This document shows positions 46,135 through 53,828 of a stretch of 64,000 nucleotides of DNA, piece after piece. The stretch is taken from contig NZ_CM001440.1 in assembly GCF_000244975.1 (NCBI RefSeq), forward strand, positions 857,538 through 921,537. The letters run 5' to 3'. The notes below the pieces were generated by a model, which saw only the letters and a program-made list of their open reading frames with translations, was not told the DNA's origin and made no database searches. The translations under genes were made by a program, and so were the position numbers. Numbering within the stretch: position 1 is the stretch's first letter; each line of letters opens with the position of its first letter. The DNA is from Saccharomonospora cyanea NA-134 (GTDB taxonomy: Bacteria; Actinomycetota; Actinomycetes; Mycobacteriales; Pseudonocardiaceae).

Positions 46135-48654
46135 TCAGCGGCGGCGGGTCGTACCTTTCGTGGGTTCGGCGGTCAGCGGGTCGGGCGGCCAGGGGTGTTT
46201 CGGGTAGCGGCCGCGCAGTTCCGCGCGCACTCCCGCGTAGCCGTGCCGCCAGAACGACTCCAGGTCGGAGGTCACCGCGGCCGGTCGGCCGGCGGGTGAC
46301 AGCAGGTGGAGCACGACGCGCACGGTCCCGTCGGCGATCCTCGGGGTCTCGCGCCACCCGAAGGTCTCCTGAAGCTTCACCGCGAGTACGGGTTCGTCCC
46401 CGGAGTAGTCCACTCTCACTCGTGAGCCGGTGGGCACCTGAAGCCGTTCCGGGGCGAGTTCGTCGAACCGCGCCGCCTGTGGCCAGGGCAGCAGGCGGCG
46501 CAGCGCCGCCGTCGTGTCGACAGCGGCGAGGTCGGCGCGGCGGCGCACGGTGCCGAGTTCCGGTCCGAGCCAGGTGTCCATCCGGGCGAGGAGTTCGTCG
46601 TCGGAGACGGCGGGCCAGGGCTCGCCGAGGTGCCGGTGCAGGAAGGCGAGGCGCTGCCGCAGCCGGGTGGCGTCGTCGGGCCACGGGAGCAGGCGCAGGC
46701 CCTCCCGCCGCAGGCCGTCCGACACCGCGGCGCGCACGGCCGTCGGGTCGGGATCCGGCAGGGCACGCTCCGAGAGCGTCACGGCGCCGAGTCGCCGTAC
46801 CCGGCGGGAGACGACGTCACCGTCGGTCCAGGCGATCTCGTCCTTCTCGGTCACCAGCGCCGCGCCCGCCCACGTGGCCAGGCGCTCGTCGGCCACCGCG
46901 GCGAGGCGCACCACGCCGTGCGCGCGCCCCGGTTCCCGTGTCGCCTCCGCGACGGCCAGCCATTCGCTGTCGCCGAGTCCGCTTCCGGGCGGCACCTCCA
47001 CCGCCGTACCACCTGCCAGGAGGTACACGGGCGAGTTGCCGGGCCGCCCTGGTCGCCGCCGGGCCAGCCGTTCGGGATAGGCCAGAGCCACCACAGCGGC
47101 GGGGTCGCGCGAGTCACCGCCACCGTGGTCGTCCACGAGCGCACCGAGGCGGGTGACCTCCCGCCGCCAGCGCCGCGCCTGAAGGTCGTCCGCCCCGCGC
47201 AGGCGGGCGAGTTCGGAGTCGAGGTCGGTTCGCTTCGAGCCCGCGTCGAGCAGCGCCACCACTTCGGCCGCTGTCCGGGCACCGACCACCTCGGCCCCGT
47301 CGAGCAGCGCGCGGGCGAGTCGCGGGTGCAGTCCCACGGAGGCCATTCGCCGTCCTCGCGCGGTGGGACGGCCGTCGGTGTCCACGGCACCCAGCGTGGC
47401 CAGCAGGTTCCTCCCCGCCATGAGCGCACCCTCGGGCGGCGGGTCCCACCAGGCGAGCCCGGCACCGTCCGGAGTGGACCAGCACGCCAGTTCGAGCGCC
47501 AGCCGGGACAGCTCGGCGGCCCGGATCTCCGGTTCCGGGTAGGCGGGCAGGCTCGCGTGTTCCGCACGTGGCCAGCAGCGGTACGCCACCCCGGGCGCCT
47601 CCCTCCCGGCCCGGCCGGACCGCTGGTCGGCGACCGCGCGCGACACCCGCACGGTCGCCAGCCCCGGAAGGCCACGCCGGTGGTCGACCCTGGGTACACG
47701 CGCGAGCCCGGAGTCCACCACCACGCGCACTCCGGGCACCGTCAGGCTCGACTCGGCCACCGCCGTCGACAGCACGACGCGGCGCCGCGGTCCCGGGGTG
47801 AGCGCCGTGTCCTGTTGCCTCGCCGACAGGCGGCCGTGCAGCACCACGACGTCGGCGTCGAGGTCGCCGAGCAGGTTCCCCACCCGGTCGATCTCGGCAA
47901 GGCCGGGGAGGAACACGAGGACGTCACCGTCGTTCTCCGCCAGTGCCGTGTGGACGGCCCTGGCGACACAGGCCTCGACACGTTCGCCTCGGTCGGGTGG
48001 CCGGTGCACGACGTCGACGGGATGCGCCCGGGCTTCCGCGGTGACGACCGGCGCGTCTCCGAGGAGCGCGGCCAGCCGTTCCGACGCCACGGTCGCCGAC
48101 GTCGCCAGGAGCCGCAGGTCGTCCCGCAGCCCCGCGCGAGCGTCCAGCAGCAGTGCCAGCAGCAGATCGGCGTCGAGGTGGCGTTCGTGGCACTCGTCCA
48201 GCACCACCACCGACGTGTCGCTCAGCTCGGGATCGTTCTGGAGGCGCCGCACGAGGAGCCCGGAGGTCACCACCTCCACGCGGGTTCGGGCGGAGACCCT
48301 GCGGTCGCCCCGCACCGAGTAACCGACGGTGCCGCCGACCGGTTCCCCGAGCAACGCCGCCATGCGTGAGGCGGCGGCACGGGCGGCGAGCCTGCGCGGC
48401 TCCGCCACGACCACTTTGCGTGGCTCCGCCACGGTCACTTCACGTGGCCCCGCCACGGTCACTTCACGTGGCTCCGCCACGGTCACCTCGCGGTGGACGC
48501 GCCTTGCCAGCTCCAGCGGCACGAGTGTGGTCTTGCCGGTGCCGGGTGGGGCGACGAGCACGGCGCTGCCGTGTGCTTCCAAAGCGGCGCCGACGTCGGC
48601 GAGCACGGCACGCACCGGGAGGTCGGGCAGCACCACGGTGTCGAGGCCGCTCAT
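46135..48654 (-). CDS. hrpB: ATP-dependent helicase HrpB
   Basis: An 839-residue DEAH-type RNA helicase of the HrpB family. Walker A is APPGTGKTT at residues 35-43, the DExH box reads VVLDECHERHLDADLL, motif III is LLATSATV, and later motifs include STAVAESSLTVPGV and SGRAGRE. The C-terminal HrpB domain ends in RGRYPKHPWPPDPL. Motif Ia, normally one EPRRLAARAAA, is preceded by three extra copies of a similar octapeptide (residues about 53-84). ATG at 48654 overlaps the stop of the upstream solute-binding gene. The role of HrpB in actinobacteria is unclear. Confidence 0.93.
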   Translation of the reverse strand: MSGLDTVVLPDLPVRAVLADVGAALEAHGSAVLVAPPGTGKTTLVPLELARRVHREVTVAEPREVTVAGPREVTVAEPRKVVVAEPRRLAARAAASRMAALLGEPVGGTVGYSVRGDRRVSARTRVEVVTSGLLVRRLQNDPELSDTSVVVLDECHERHLDADLLLALLLDARAGLRDDLRLLATSATVASERLAALLGDAPVVTAEARAHPVDVVHRPPDRGERVEACVARAVHTALAENDGDVLVFLPGLAEIDRVGNLLGDLDADVVVLHGRLSARQQDTALTPGPRRRVVLSTAVAESSLTVPGVRVVVDSGLARVPRVDHRRGLPGLATVRVSRAVADQRSGRAGREAPGVAYRCWPRAEHASLPAYPEPEIRAAELSRLALELACWSTPDGAGLAWWDPPPEGALMAGRNLLATLGAVDTDGRPTARGRRMASVGLHPRLARALLDGAEVVGARTAAEVVALLDAGSKRTDLDSELARLRGADDLQARRWRREVTRLGALVDDHGGGDSRDPAAVVALAYPERLARRRPGRPGNSPVYLLAGGTAVEVPPGSGLGDSEWLAVAEATREPGRAHGVVRLAAVADERLATWAGAALVTEKDEIAWTDGDVVSRRVRRLGAVTLSERALPDPDPTAVRAAVSDGLRREGLRLLPWPDDATRLRQRLAFLHRHLGEPWPAVSDDELLARMDTWLGPELGTVRRRADLAAVDTTAALRRLLPWPQAARFDELAPERLQVPTGSRVRVDYSGDEPVLAVKLQETFGWRETPRIADGTVRVVLHLLSPAGRPAAVTSDLESFWRHGYAGVRAELRGRYPKHPWPPDPLTAEPTKGTTRRR
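48401..48496 (-). repeat. Four-unit 24-bp tandem repeat within hrpB
   Basis: Four in-frame 24-base units at 48401, 48425, 48449 and 48473, with few differences among units 2-4. They encode REVTVAEP, REVTVAGP, REVTVAEP and RKVVVAEP on the minus strand, joining the helicase motif Ia (EPRRLAAR). Confidence 0.92.
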
Positions 48655-49490
48655 GGGCCCTCGATCTCCGGTGGGTCGGAGACCTCGACACCGGACGGGG
48701 CGAGGTGCCGTTCCAGCGACGCGCGCCACGACCCCGAGTCGATCATCTTCCGGAGGGCGGCGTTGACGGCCGCCTGCCCGTCGAGATCACCCTTGCGCAG
48801 GCCGATGCCGTAGCTCTCGGTGGACCACCGGTCACCGGCGAGCGTCATCAGTTCGGGGTGTTGCGCGACGTATCCGGCGAGGATGGCGCCGTCGGTGGTC
48901 ACGGCGTCGACGCGGCCGGCGATCAGCGCGGTGACGCACTCGGACACGCGCGGGTACTCCGCGAGCTTCACCGAATCGCCGAACCGCTGCTTCACGTTGT
49001 GGGCGGAGGTGGAACCCGTGGAGGTGCATACCGTGCGCCCGGCGAGTGAGTCGGGGCCGGAGATGTCGGCGGGGTCGGCGGAGGTGCGCCGCACGAGCAG
49101 GCCCTGTCCCGTTTCGAAGTACGGGCCCGCGAACGTCACCTCGCGGCTGCGTTCGTCGGTGATCGAGTAGGCGGCCACGACCAGGTCGACGGCGCCGGAA
49201 CGCAGAGCGTCCTCCCGCGCCGAGGGGATGGTCTCCCGCCAGACGATGTTCTCCTCGGCGACACCGAGCTCGGCCGCGACGAACCGTGCGACGTCGGCGT
49301 CGAAGCCGACCAGGCGGCCGTCGATGGTCCGCTCCGACAAGCCCGGCTGGTCGAACCGGATGCCGATGGTCAACGATTCGGTGTCACTCGCTCGGGCGAC
49401 AATCGAGCCGGGTTCGGCAGTGGTGGCCGAGCACGCCGCGAGCAGAATCCCTGCCAAAGCCACGTTGACCAGGCATCTGAGCCGTCGCAT
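48651..49490 (-). CDS. Amino-acid-type ABC solute-binding lipoprotein
   Basis: A 279-residue family-3 solute-binding protein. The signal peptide has lipobox LAAC with cysteine at residue 20, so it should be anchored outside the membrane. Type-3 signatures: GRLVGFDADVARFVAAELG, the hinge FAGPYFETGQGLLVRR and the ligand loop VCTSTGSTSAHNV. It resembles GluB-like glutamate receptors. No permease or ATPase gene is near, so its transporter is elsewhere. It overlaps hrpB by four bases (ATGA), an unusual pairing. Confidence 0.88.
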   Translation of the reverse strand: MRRLRCLVNVALAGILLAACSATTAEPGSIVARASDTESLTIGIRFDQPGLSERTIDGRLVGFDADVARFVAAELGVAEENIVWRETIPSAREDALRSGAVDLVVAAYSITDERSREVTFAGPYFETGQGLLVRRTSADPADISGPDSLAGRTVCTSTGSTSAHNVKQRFGDSVKLAEYPRVSECVTALIAGRVDAVTTDGAILAGYVAQHPELMTLAGDRWSTESYGIGLRKGDLDGQAAVNAALRKMIDSGSWRASLERHLAPSGVEVSDPPEIEGP

Positions 49491-49540
49491 CGCCGTTGCC
49501 CCTCACGATTTTCACAGGTGCGCTGGCTAGCCTAGAGGTT

Positions 49541-50149
49541 GTGCTTCTCTCCCGTGGACGGCTGCTTCAGGGCATCGGACTGCTCGCCAGAATCGGGCTG
49601 GCGGCCGTCTGGCTGATCTCGGGGACCTTCAAGGTCGCCGATCCGGGCCAGACGTACCTCGCTGTGCAGGCGTACGACGTCCTGCCCGAGGGGCTGGTGC
49701 GCGTGGTGGCCACCGCGTTGCCGCTGGCGGAGATCGTTTTCGGGTTGCTGCTGCTGTTCGGCATGGTCACCCGGATCACGGCCATCGCGTCGGCTGTGCT
49801 GCTCGTGGTGTTCGTCGCCGGAGTGGTGCAGTCGTGGGCTCGGGGACTGACCATCGACTGCGGTTGCTTCGGTGGTGGCGGGGAGGTGGCACCGGGTGAG
49901 ACGGCCTACCCCCAGGAGATCGCCAGGGACGTCGGTTTCCTGGCGTTGGCCGTGTGGTTGTCGGTGAGGCCGGACACGCCGCTGTCGGTCGACGGCTGGC
50001 TGAGGCGTGGGCGGAGTGCGACGGGGGAGACGTCGCAGCGGGCGGCCGAGGCGACCGAACGGAATGACGATTCGAGGAAGGACCCCAGTGGGCGGAGCGG
50101 AGCGGACGGCGAGGAAACGGCGCCAACAGCAGTTGGCCGCCAGGAATGA
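49541..50149 (+). CDS. MauE/DoxX-type membrane redox protein
   Basis: A 202-residue protein with four or five membrane helices of the MauE/DoxX type. The loop LTIDCGCFGGGGEV has a CxC pair close to the helices, typical of MauE-like proteins thought to pass electrons to thioredoxin-fold partners. The C-terminal tail from about 150 is polar. GTG at 49541 is likely; TAGAGG lies just upstream. The next gene overlaps its end by 62 bases in another frame and encodes a DsbA-like protein, so the two likely form a thiol-disulfide pair. Confidence 0.85.
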   Translation: MLLSRGRLLQGIGLLARIGLAAVWLISGTFKVADPGQTYLAVQAYDVLPEGLVRVVATALPLAEIVFGLLLLFGMVTRITAIASAVLLVVFVAGVVQSWARGLTIDCGCFGGGGEVAPGETAYPQEIARDVGFLALAVWLSVRPDTPLSVDGWLRRGRSATGETSQRAAEATERNDDSRKDPSGRSGADGEETAPTAVGRQE

Positions 50150-50903
50150 CGGCGGGAAGGCCGTAGCCGCCGCACGGCGTGGTGGCGACGGCAAGCGCAT
50201 CGCCGTGATCGTCGGCGTGGTCGTGGCCGTACTCGCCGTCGTGATCGGCGGGCTCGTGTGGACCAACGCGTCCAAGAACGCCACGGAGGGGCAGACGATC
50301 CCCACCGAGTCGGTGCAGGCGGACATCGCCGAGCGCAGGGACGGTGCCGTGGTCGTGCTCGGCGACGAGAACGCCCCCGCGACGATCGACGTGTACGCCG
50401 ACTTCCTCTGCCCGGTGTGTGCGACGTTCGAGCAGCAGTACGGCCAGCAGATCATGCAGAAGGTCGCCCAGGGACAGCTTCAGGTCCGCCAGCACATGCT
50501 GCCGATGCTGGTGGAGCAGTCGGACCCGCCCGGCTATTCCATGGAGGCGGCCAACGCGGCGCTGCTCGCCGCCGACGAGGGCAAGTTCGTCGAGTTCCAC
50601 GACAGCCTGTTCGCCAGCCAGCCCGAGGAGGGCAAGCGCGGCTACGACAAGGAACAGCTGATCCAGCTCGGCCGTGACCTCGGCATCACCAGCGACGCCT
50701 TCGCCGAGGGCGTGCGGAGCGGGAAGTACGAGAAGCTGCTCGACCAGGAGATGCAGCGGGTCAGCGAGGACACCAGCCTGCACCAGGACTTCGGTGGCGG
50801 TCAGGTCGGGTTCGGCACGCCGACCGTCGTCGCGAACGGCAGGATCGTGAACCTCGGTGACACCGCCTGGCTCGACAAGGCCGTGCGCACGCAGGCGAGT
50901 TGA
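50088..50903 (+). CDS. Membrane-anchored DsbA-like thiol-disulfide protein
   Basis: A 271-residue protein with a basic N-terminus, one membrane helix (about 45-67) and an outer thioredoxin-fold domain. The active site is FLCPVC, cysteines 108 and 111; the cis-proline loop is VGFGTPTVVANGR. This is the DsbA_2/SerC-type domain common in actinobacteria. GTG at 50088 starts MGGAERTARKRRQQQ. It overlaps the MauE-like gene and is probably re-oxidised by it or a VKOR not in this window. Confidence 0.9.
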   Translation: MGGAERTARKRRQQQLAARNDGGKAVAAARRGGDGKRIAVIVGVVVAVLAVVIGGLVWTNASKNATEGQTIPTESVQADIAERRDGAVVVLGDENAPATIDVYADFLCPVCATFEQQYGQQIMQKVAQGQLQVRQHMLPMLVEQSDPPGYSMEAANAALLAADEGKFVEFHDSLFASQPEEGKRGYDKEQLIQLGRDLGITSDAFAEGVRSGKYEKLLDQEMQRVSEDTSLHQDFGGGQVGFGTPTVVANGRIVNLGDTAWLDKAVRTQAS

Positions 50904-51015
50904 GCGTTTCCCGTCTTGCGTGTACTCCCGGTGTTCTAGTGTTCGACCCGGAGTGCACGCGAGGAGGGAACCGTGGGGTAGTCCACCGCGTCGCACTCAC
51001 GCGAAGGAGGGTGAC

Positions 51016-51357
51016 GTGGACGGCACACCACACAGGGGTTTCTGGGTCGAGGAAGGCACTTACGACCACTACGCCCGCAGCATCGACCCCACCGGCGACG
51101 ACGTCAGGAAGGCATCCGACCGGCACGTCTCGCCGCACATCGAACTGGGCGGCGACGGGTTCTCCGCGATGGGCGCGGAGGCCGGGTTCTCCGGCGCGTA
51201 CGCCGCGCGTATGCGCGGAGTCCAGGAGCGGTTGAGCAAGCTCGGGGGCAACTGGCAGGCGATGGCTGACGCCGCGCGTCGTACCAGCGCGAACTACGAG
51301 GTCGTCGAGTCGGAGCAGCAGAGCACCATTCAGCGGCTGGGCAAGGAGCTCGGATGA
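51016..51357 (+). CDS. EspC/WXG-like type VII secretion-associated protein
   Basis: A 113-residue helical protein. Text such as GFSAMGAEAGFSGAYAARM and KLGGNWQAMADAARRTSANY, with W in a turn between helices, fits the ESX secretion-associated EspC/DUF2580 group. There is no signal peptide. GTG at 51016 has AAGGAGG upstream. The stop overlaps the next ATG by four bases. No ESX core genes (eccC, eccD, mycP) are in the window, so export by a type VII system is an inference from the family. Confidence 0.75.
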   Translation: MDGTPHRGFWVEEGTYDHYARSIDPTGDDVRKASDRHVSPHIELGGDGFSAMGAEAGFSGAYAARMRGVQERLSKLGGNWQAMADAARRTSANYEVVESEQQSTIQRLGKELG

Positions 51358-52472
51358 CCGAGACCGCGGAAGTCACCAGGGCGGCGCTGGACCTGCCCGA
51401 CCAGTTCGCGCGTCGCATGCGCACCGACGACGCGGCCATCGACTCCGCTGTGGGCGGGCAGGCGGCGTTGCGGACGTCGCTGGACGGCGTTCGGGGCACC
51501 GCCTCGGCCCAGCGCGTACTGCTGTCGGAGCGGTCGTCGGGCAACGCCACGGACAACGCCGTCGGTACCGCACAGGCGCTGGAGGACGAGGTCCAGGCGC
51601 TGCTCGACGAGAGCATCGAGATCGAGAACGCGGTGGCCGAGGCGGCGGAGGCTCTCAAGGTGGGGCAGGTCGAGAACGACCGGGTCCGCGAGGAGATCAT
51701 CCGCGAGATCAGCAAGACGATGAAGGCGGTCGCGGCGGCGAGGCAGACCCCGCCGGTGCCGACGGGCGGTCAGGCCGCCGTGCGCGAGCTCATGGTCCGG
51801 CTCCAGCAGAAGATCGCCGAGCTCACCGGACAGTCGGCCGACATCAGTGACCGCACGTTGTCCACGTTGACCGACATCGCGGGCAAACTCGGCCGCGACA
51901 GCGGGTCGACGACCGCGAGCAGTGCGAGCACCGAGGTCGCGTCGTCGTTCAACTCACAGGGCTCCGGCGGTGGTGGCGGTGGCGGTGGCGGCTCCGGTGG
52001 CGGCGGCTACAGCGGTGGTGGCGGTGCCGTGACCAAGCCGCGCCTTCCGGTGGCGATTCCTCCGCAGCCAGGTACCGGCGTGAAGATCAACCTGCCGAAC
52101 GGGCAGACGGTCGAGGCGCCGAACGAAACGGCCGCCAAGGCCGTGCGCGCGGCGATCTCGCAGCTCGGCGTTCCCTACGTGTGGGGCGGCACGGAACGCG
52201 GGGTGGGGCTGGACTGCAGTGGGCTCACCATGACGTCGTACCGCGAGGCGGGTCTCGACATCCCCCGCCTCGCGCAGGAGCAGACCGTGGGTGCGGAGGT
52301 GCCGTCGCAGGACCAGCTTCTGCCCGGTGACCTCGTGGTGTGGTCCGGCCACGTCGCGATGGTGGTCGGTGACGGGCTCATGATCGAGGCCGGTGACCCG
52401 GTGAGCATCAACCCCATCCGCACCACCAACGCGGGGCAGCAGTTCATCGGCTTCTACCGGCCCACCGGATAG
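51354..52472 (+). CDS. NlpC/P60 peptidoglycan peptidase with helical N-terminus
   Basis: A 372-residue protein. Residues 1-200 are helical and polar, with no signal peptide. A glycine/serine run at about 202-225 joins a C-terminal NlpC/P60 cysteine peptidase: C288 in GLDCSGLTM, H333 in WSGHVAMVVGDG. Such domains cut peptide stems of cell-wall peptidoglycan. The lack of a Sec signal and the coupling to an EspC-like gene suggest it is a type VII substrate. Confidence 0.88.
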   Translation: MTETAEVTRAALDLPDQFARRMRTDDAAIDSAVGGQAALRTSLDGVRGTASAQRVLLSERSSGNATDNAVGTAQALEDEVQALLDESIEIENAVAEAAEALKVGQVENDRVREEIIREISKTMKAVAAARQTPPVPTGGQAAVRELMVRLQQKIAELTGQSADISDRTLSTLTDIAGKLGRDSGSTTASSASTEVASSFNSQGSGGGGGGGGGSGGGGYSGGGGAVTKPRLPVAIPPQPGTGVKINLPNGQTVEAPNETAAKAVRAAISQLGVPYVWGGTERGVGLDCSGLTMTSYREAGLDIPRLAQEQTVGAEVPSQDQLLPGDLVVWSGHVAMVVGDGLMIEAGDPVSINPIRTTNAGQQFIGFYRPTG

Positions 52473-52534
52473 GTGCGGTCCATGACGGCAAGTGACAGTG
52501 GTGCGGTGTGTTCTCCGGGGGTTGTGGGGGAGTG

Positions 52535-52921
52535 ATGGAGTTGGACGCGGAACGCGAAGCGAACCGGATCGACGAGCAGGTGCGGCAGACCTCGCAGCGA
52601 GCCGCCGACCAGTTCGCCCGCGTGGGCACCGTCAGCGGTAAGGCCGAGTCGGGTGACGGCGCGATCCAGGTCGAGGTCGCACCCGGAGGACTGCTCACGG
52701 GGGTCCGGCTCACCCATGCCGCGCTGAGGTCGGGCACCGACGCGCTCGCGCAGCAGATCCTGGCTCTGGCCCACACGGCGACGCGGCGGGCGGGCGACCG
52801 GATGTACCGCGCGCTGTCCCCCGTGCTGGGCCCGGACGGGGATGCCACGTTGGCGTCGCTGGGTTACGAGCCGTTGCCAGATGACGAGGAGGACGACTAC
52901 CCGGTGTTGGGGAGAGGGTGA
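52535..52921 (+). CDS. YbaB/EbfC-like protein (first copy)
   Basis: A 128-residue protein with the YbaB/EbfC pattern: N-terminal helix, then strands (GAIQVEVAPGGLLTGVRLT) and a C-terminal helix. An acidic tail (PDDEEDDYPV) follows. ATG at 52535; GTG at 52532 is equally possible. The stop overlaps the next start (GTGA). YbaB proteins bind DNA, but copies in WXG/ESX-like loci are thought to have other, unknown roles. Confidence 0.75.
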   Translation: MELDAEREANRIDEQVRQTSQRAADQFARVGTVSGKAESGDGAIQVEVAPGGLLTGVRLTHAALRSGTDALAQQILALAHTATRRAGDRMYRALSPVLGPDGDATLASLGYEPLPDDEEDDYPVLGRG

Positions 52922-53484
52922 GGGACGCGGTGATCGAACAGGTGCCGGTCGGAGGCGGGAGCACCAGGGAGCTCATCGCGCAGGCCCGGGCTCGCCAGGA
53001 CGCGTTGGCGTCCGTGGACGCGCTCATGGCCAAGGCCACGGGAACCGCGCACGACGTCGACAACACGATGGAGTTGACGGTGGACGCGCGCGGCAAGCTG
53101 CTGCGGCTGTGGCTTTCGCCCTCGGCGGTGAACTGGGGGCCCGAGCGGCTCGGTTCCCTGCTGGTCGAGGTCGCGCAGGTGGCGATGAGGGAGGCCATCC
53201 AGGCGAGTTACAACATGGTGGCGTTGCGGCTGGGCGAGGACATGACGTACCTCATCGAGCAGCTCTCCGGTATGCCCGCGCCTGCGCGTGATCCCCAGGC
53301 CGACACGGGCATCACCGTGGAGGAGTTCCAGCGGCGGCGCGAGGAGCGGCTGCGGGAGGCCGAACGGCGTACGGGCCGCACCACGCAGACGCAGCCGGAC
53401 GACGCGGGAGGCGGTCCGGAGGACGAGGCCGACGACTACGACCTCGACACCTTCGACCCGGCGATGCTGCGGTCGGACCGGTAG
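52918..53484 (+). CDS. YbaB/EbfC-like protein (second copy)
   Basis: A 188-residue protein with a YbaB-like core (NTMELTVDARGKLLRLWL, then AVNWGPERLGSLLVEVAQVA) and a long acidic C-terminal tail rich in Asp, Glu and Gln. It starts with GTG overlapping the previous stop. It is the fourth gene in the coupled cluster starting at 51016. Function unknown. Confidence 0.75.
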   Translation: MRDAVIEQVPVGGGSTRELIAQARARQDALASVDALMAKATGTAHDVDNTMELTVDARGKLLRLWLSPSAVNWGPERLGSLLVEVAQVAMREAIQASYNMVALRLGEDMTYLIEQLSGMPAPARDPQADTGITVEEFQRRREERLREAERRTGRTTQTQPDDAGGGPEDEADDYDLDTFDPAMLRSDR

Positions 53485-53545
53485 GGAGACCCCCCGTGCG
53501 AGGTGCGCTCCACGGCCCTGTATAGTTGTCAGCACAAACGAACAC

Positions 53546-53618
53546 GGGGCTATGGCGCAGCTGGTAGCGCACCTCACTGGCAGTGAGGGGGTCAGGGGTT
53601 CGAGTCCCCTTAGCTCCA
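53546..53618 (+). tRNA. tRNA-Ala (GGC)
   Basis: A 73-base tRNA with acceptor GGGGCTA pairing TAGCTCC, and anticodon loop CTGGCAG giving GGC. TATAGT at 53521-53526 is the likely -10. CCA is not encoded. Confidence 0.96.
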
Positions 53619-53638
53619 CGTAAATCGAGAACATGTAT

Positions 53639-53675
53639 CGAAAGGCCCCGCTTGATATGGCGGGGCCTTTTCGTG
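53639..53675 (+). terminator. tRNA-Ala terminator
   Basis: CGAAAGGCCCCGC (53639-53651) pairs with GCGGGGCCTTTTCG (53660-53673), with one bulged T. The T run lies in the stem. Confidence 0.85.
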
Positions 53676-53802
53676 TTCGGGCTCGGATCGTCCGCGGCGA
53701 CGACGAGCCGCTTCGTTTCGTCTCACCGGGGTCGTGATCCCGTGGGTGACCGTGCCGGCTGGAGTACTTCCGTGGGCAACGAGCAGGAATCGCCCGAGGA
53801 TT

Positions 53803-53818
53803 TATCACACGTGTGATA
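53803..53818. promoter_or_regulatory. 16-bp perfect palindrome operator of the ABC-F/tetR operon
   Basis: TATCACACGTGTGATA lies 10 bases before the ABC-F ATG. It overlaps GATACT at 53815-53820, the likely -10 of a leaderless transcript. A repressor bound here would block RNA polymerase; the TetR at 55506 in the same operon is the obvious candidate. Confidence 0.8.
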
Positions 53819-53828
53819 CTTTGCCTGT

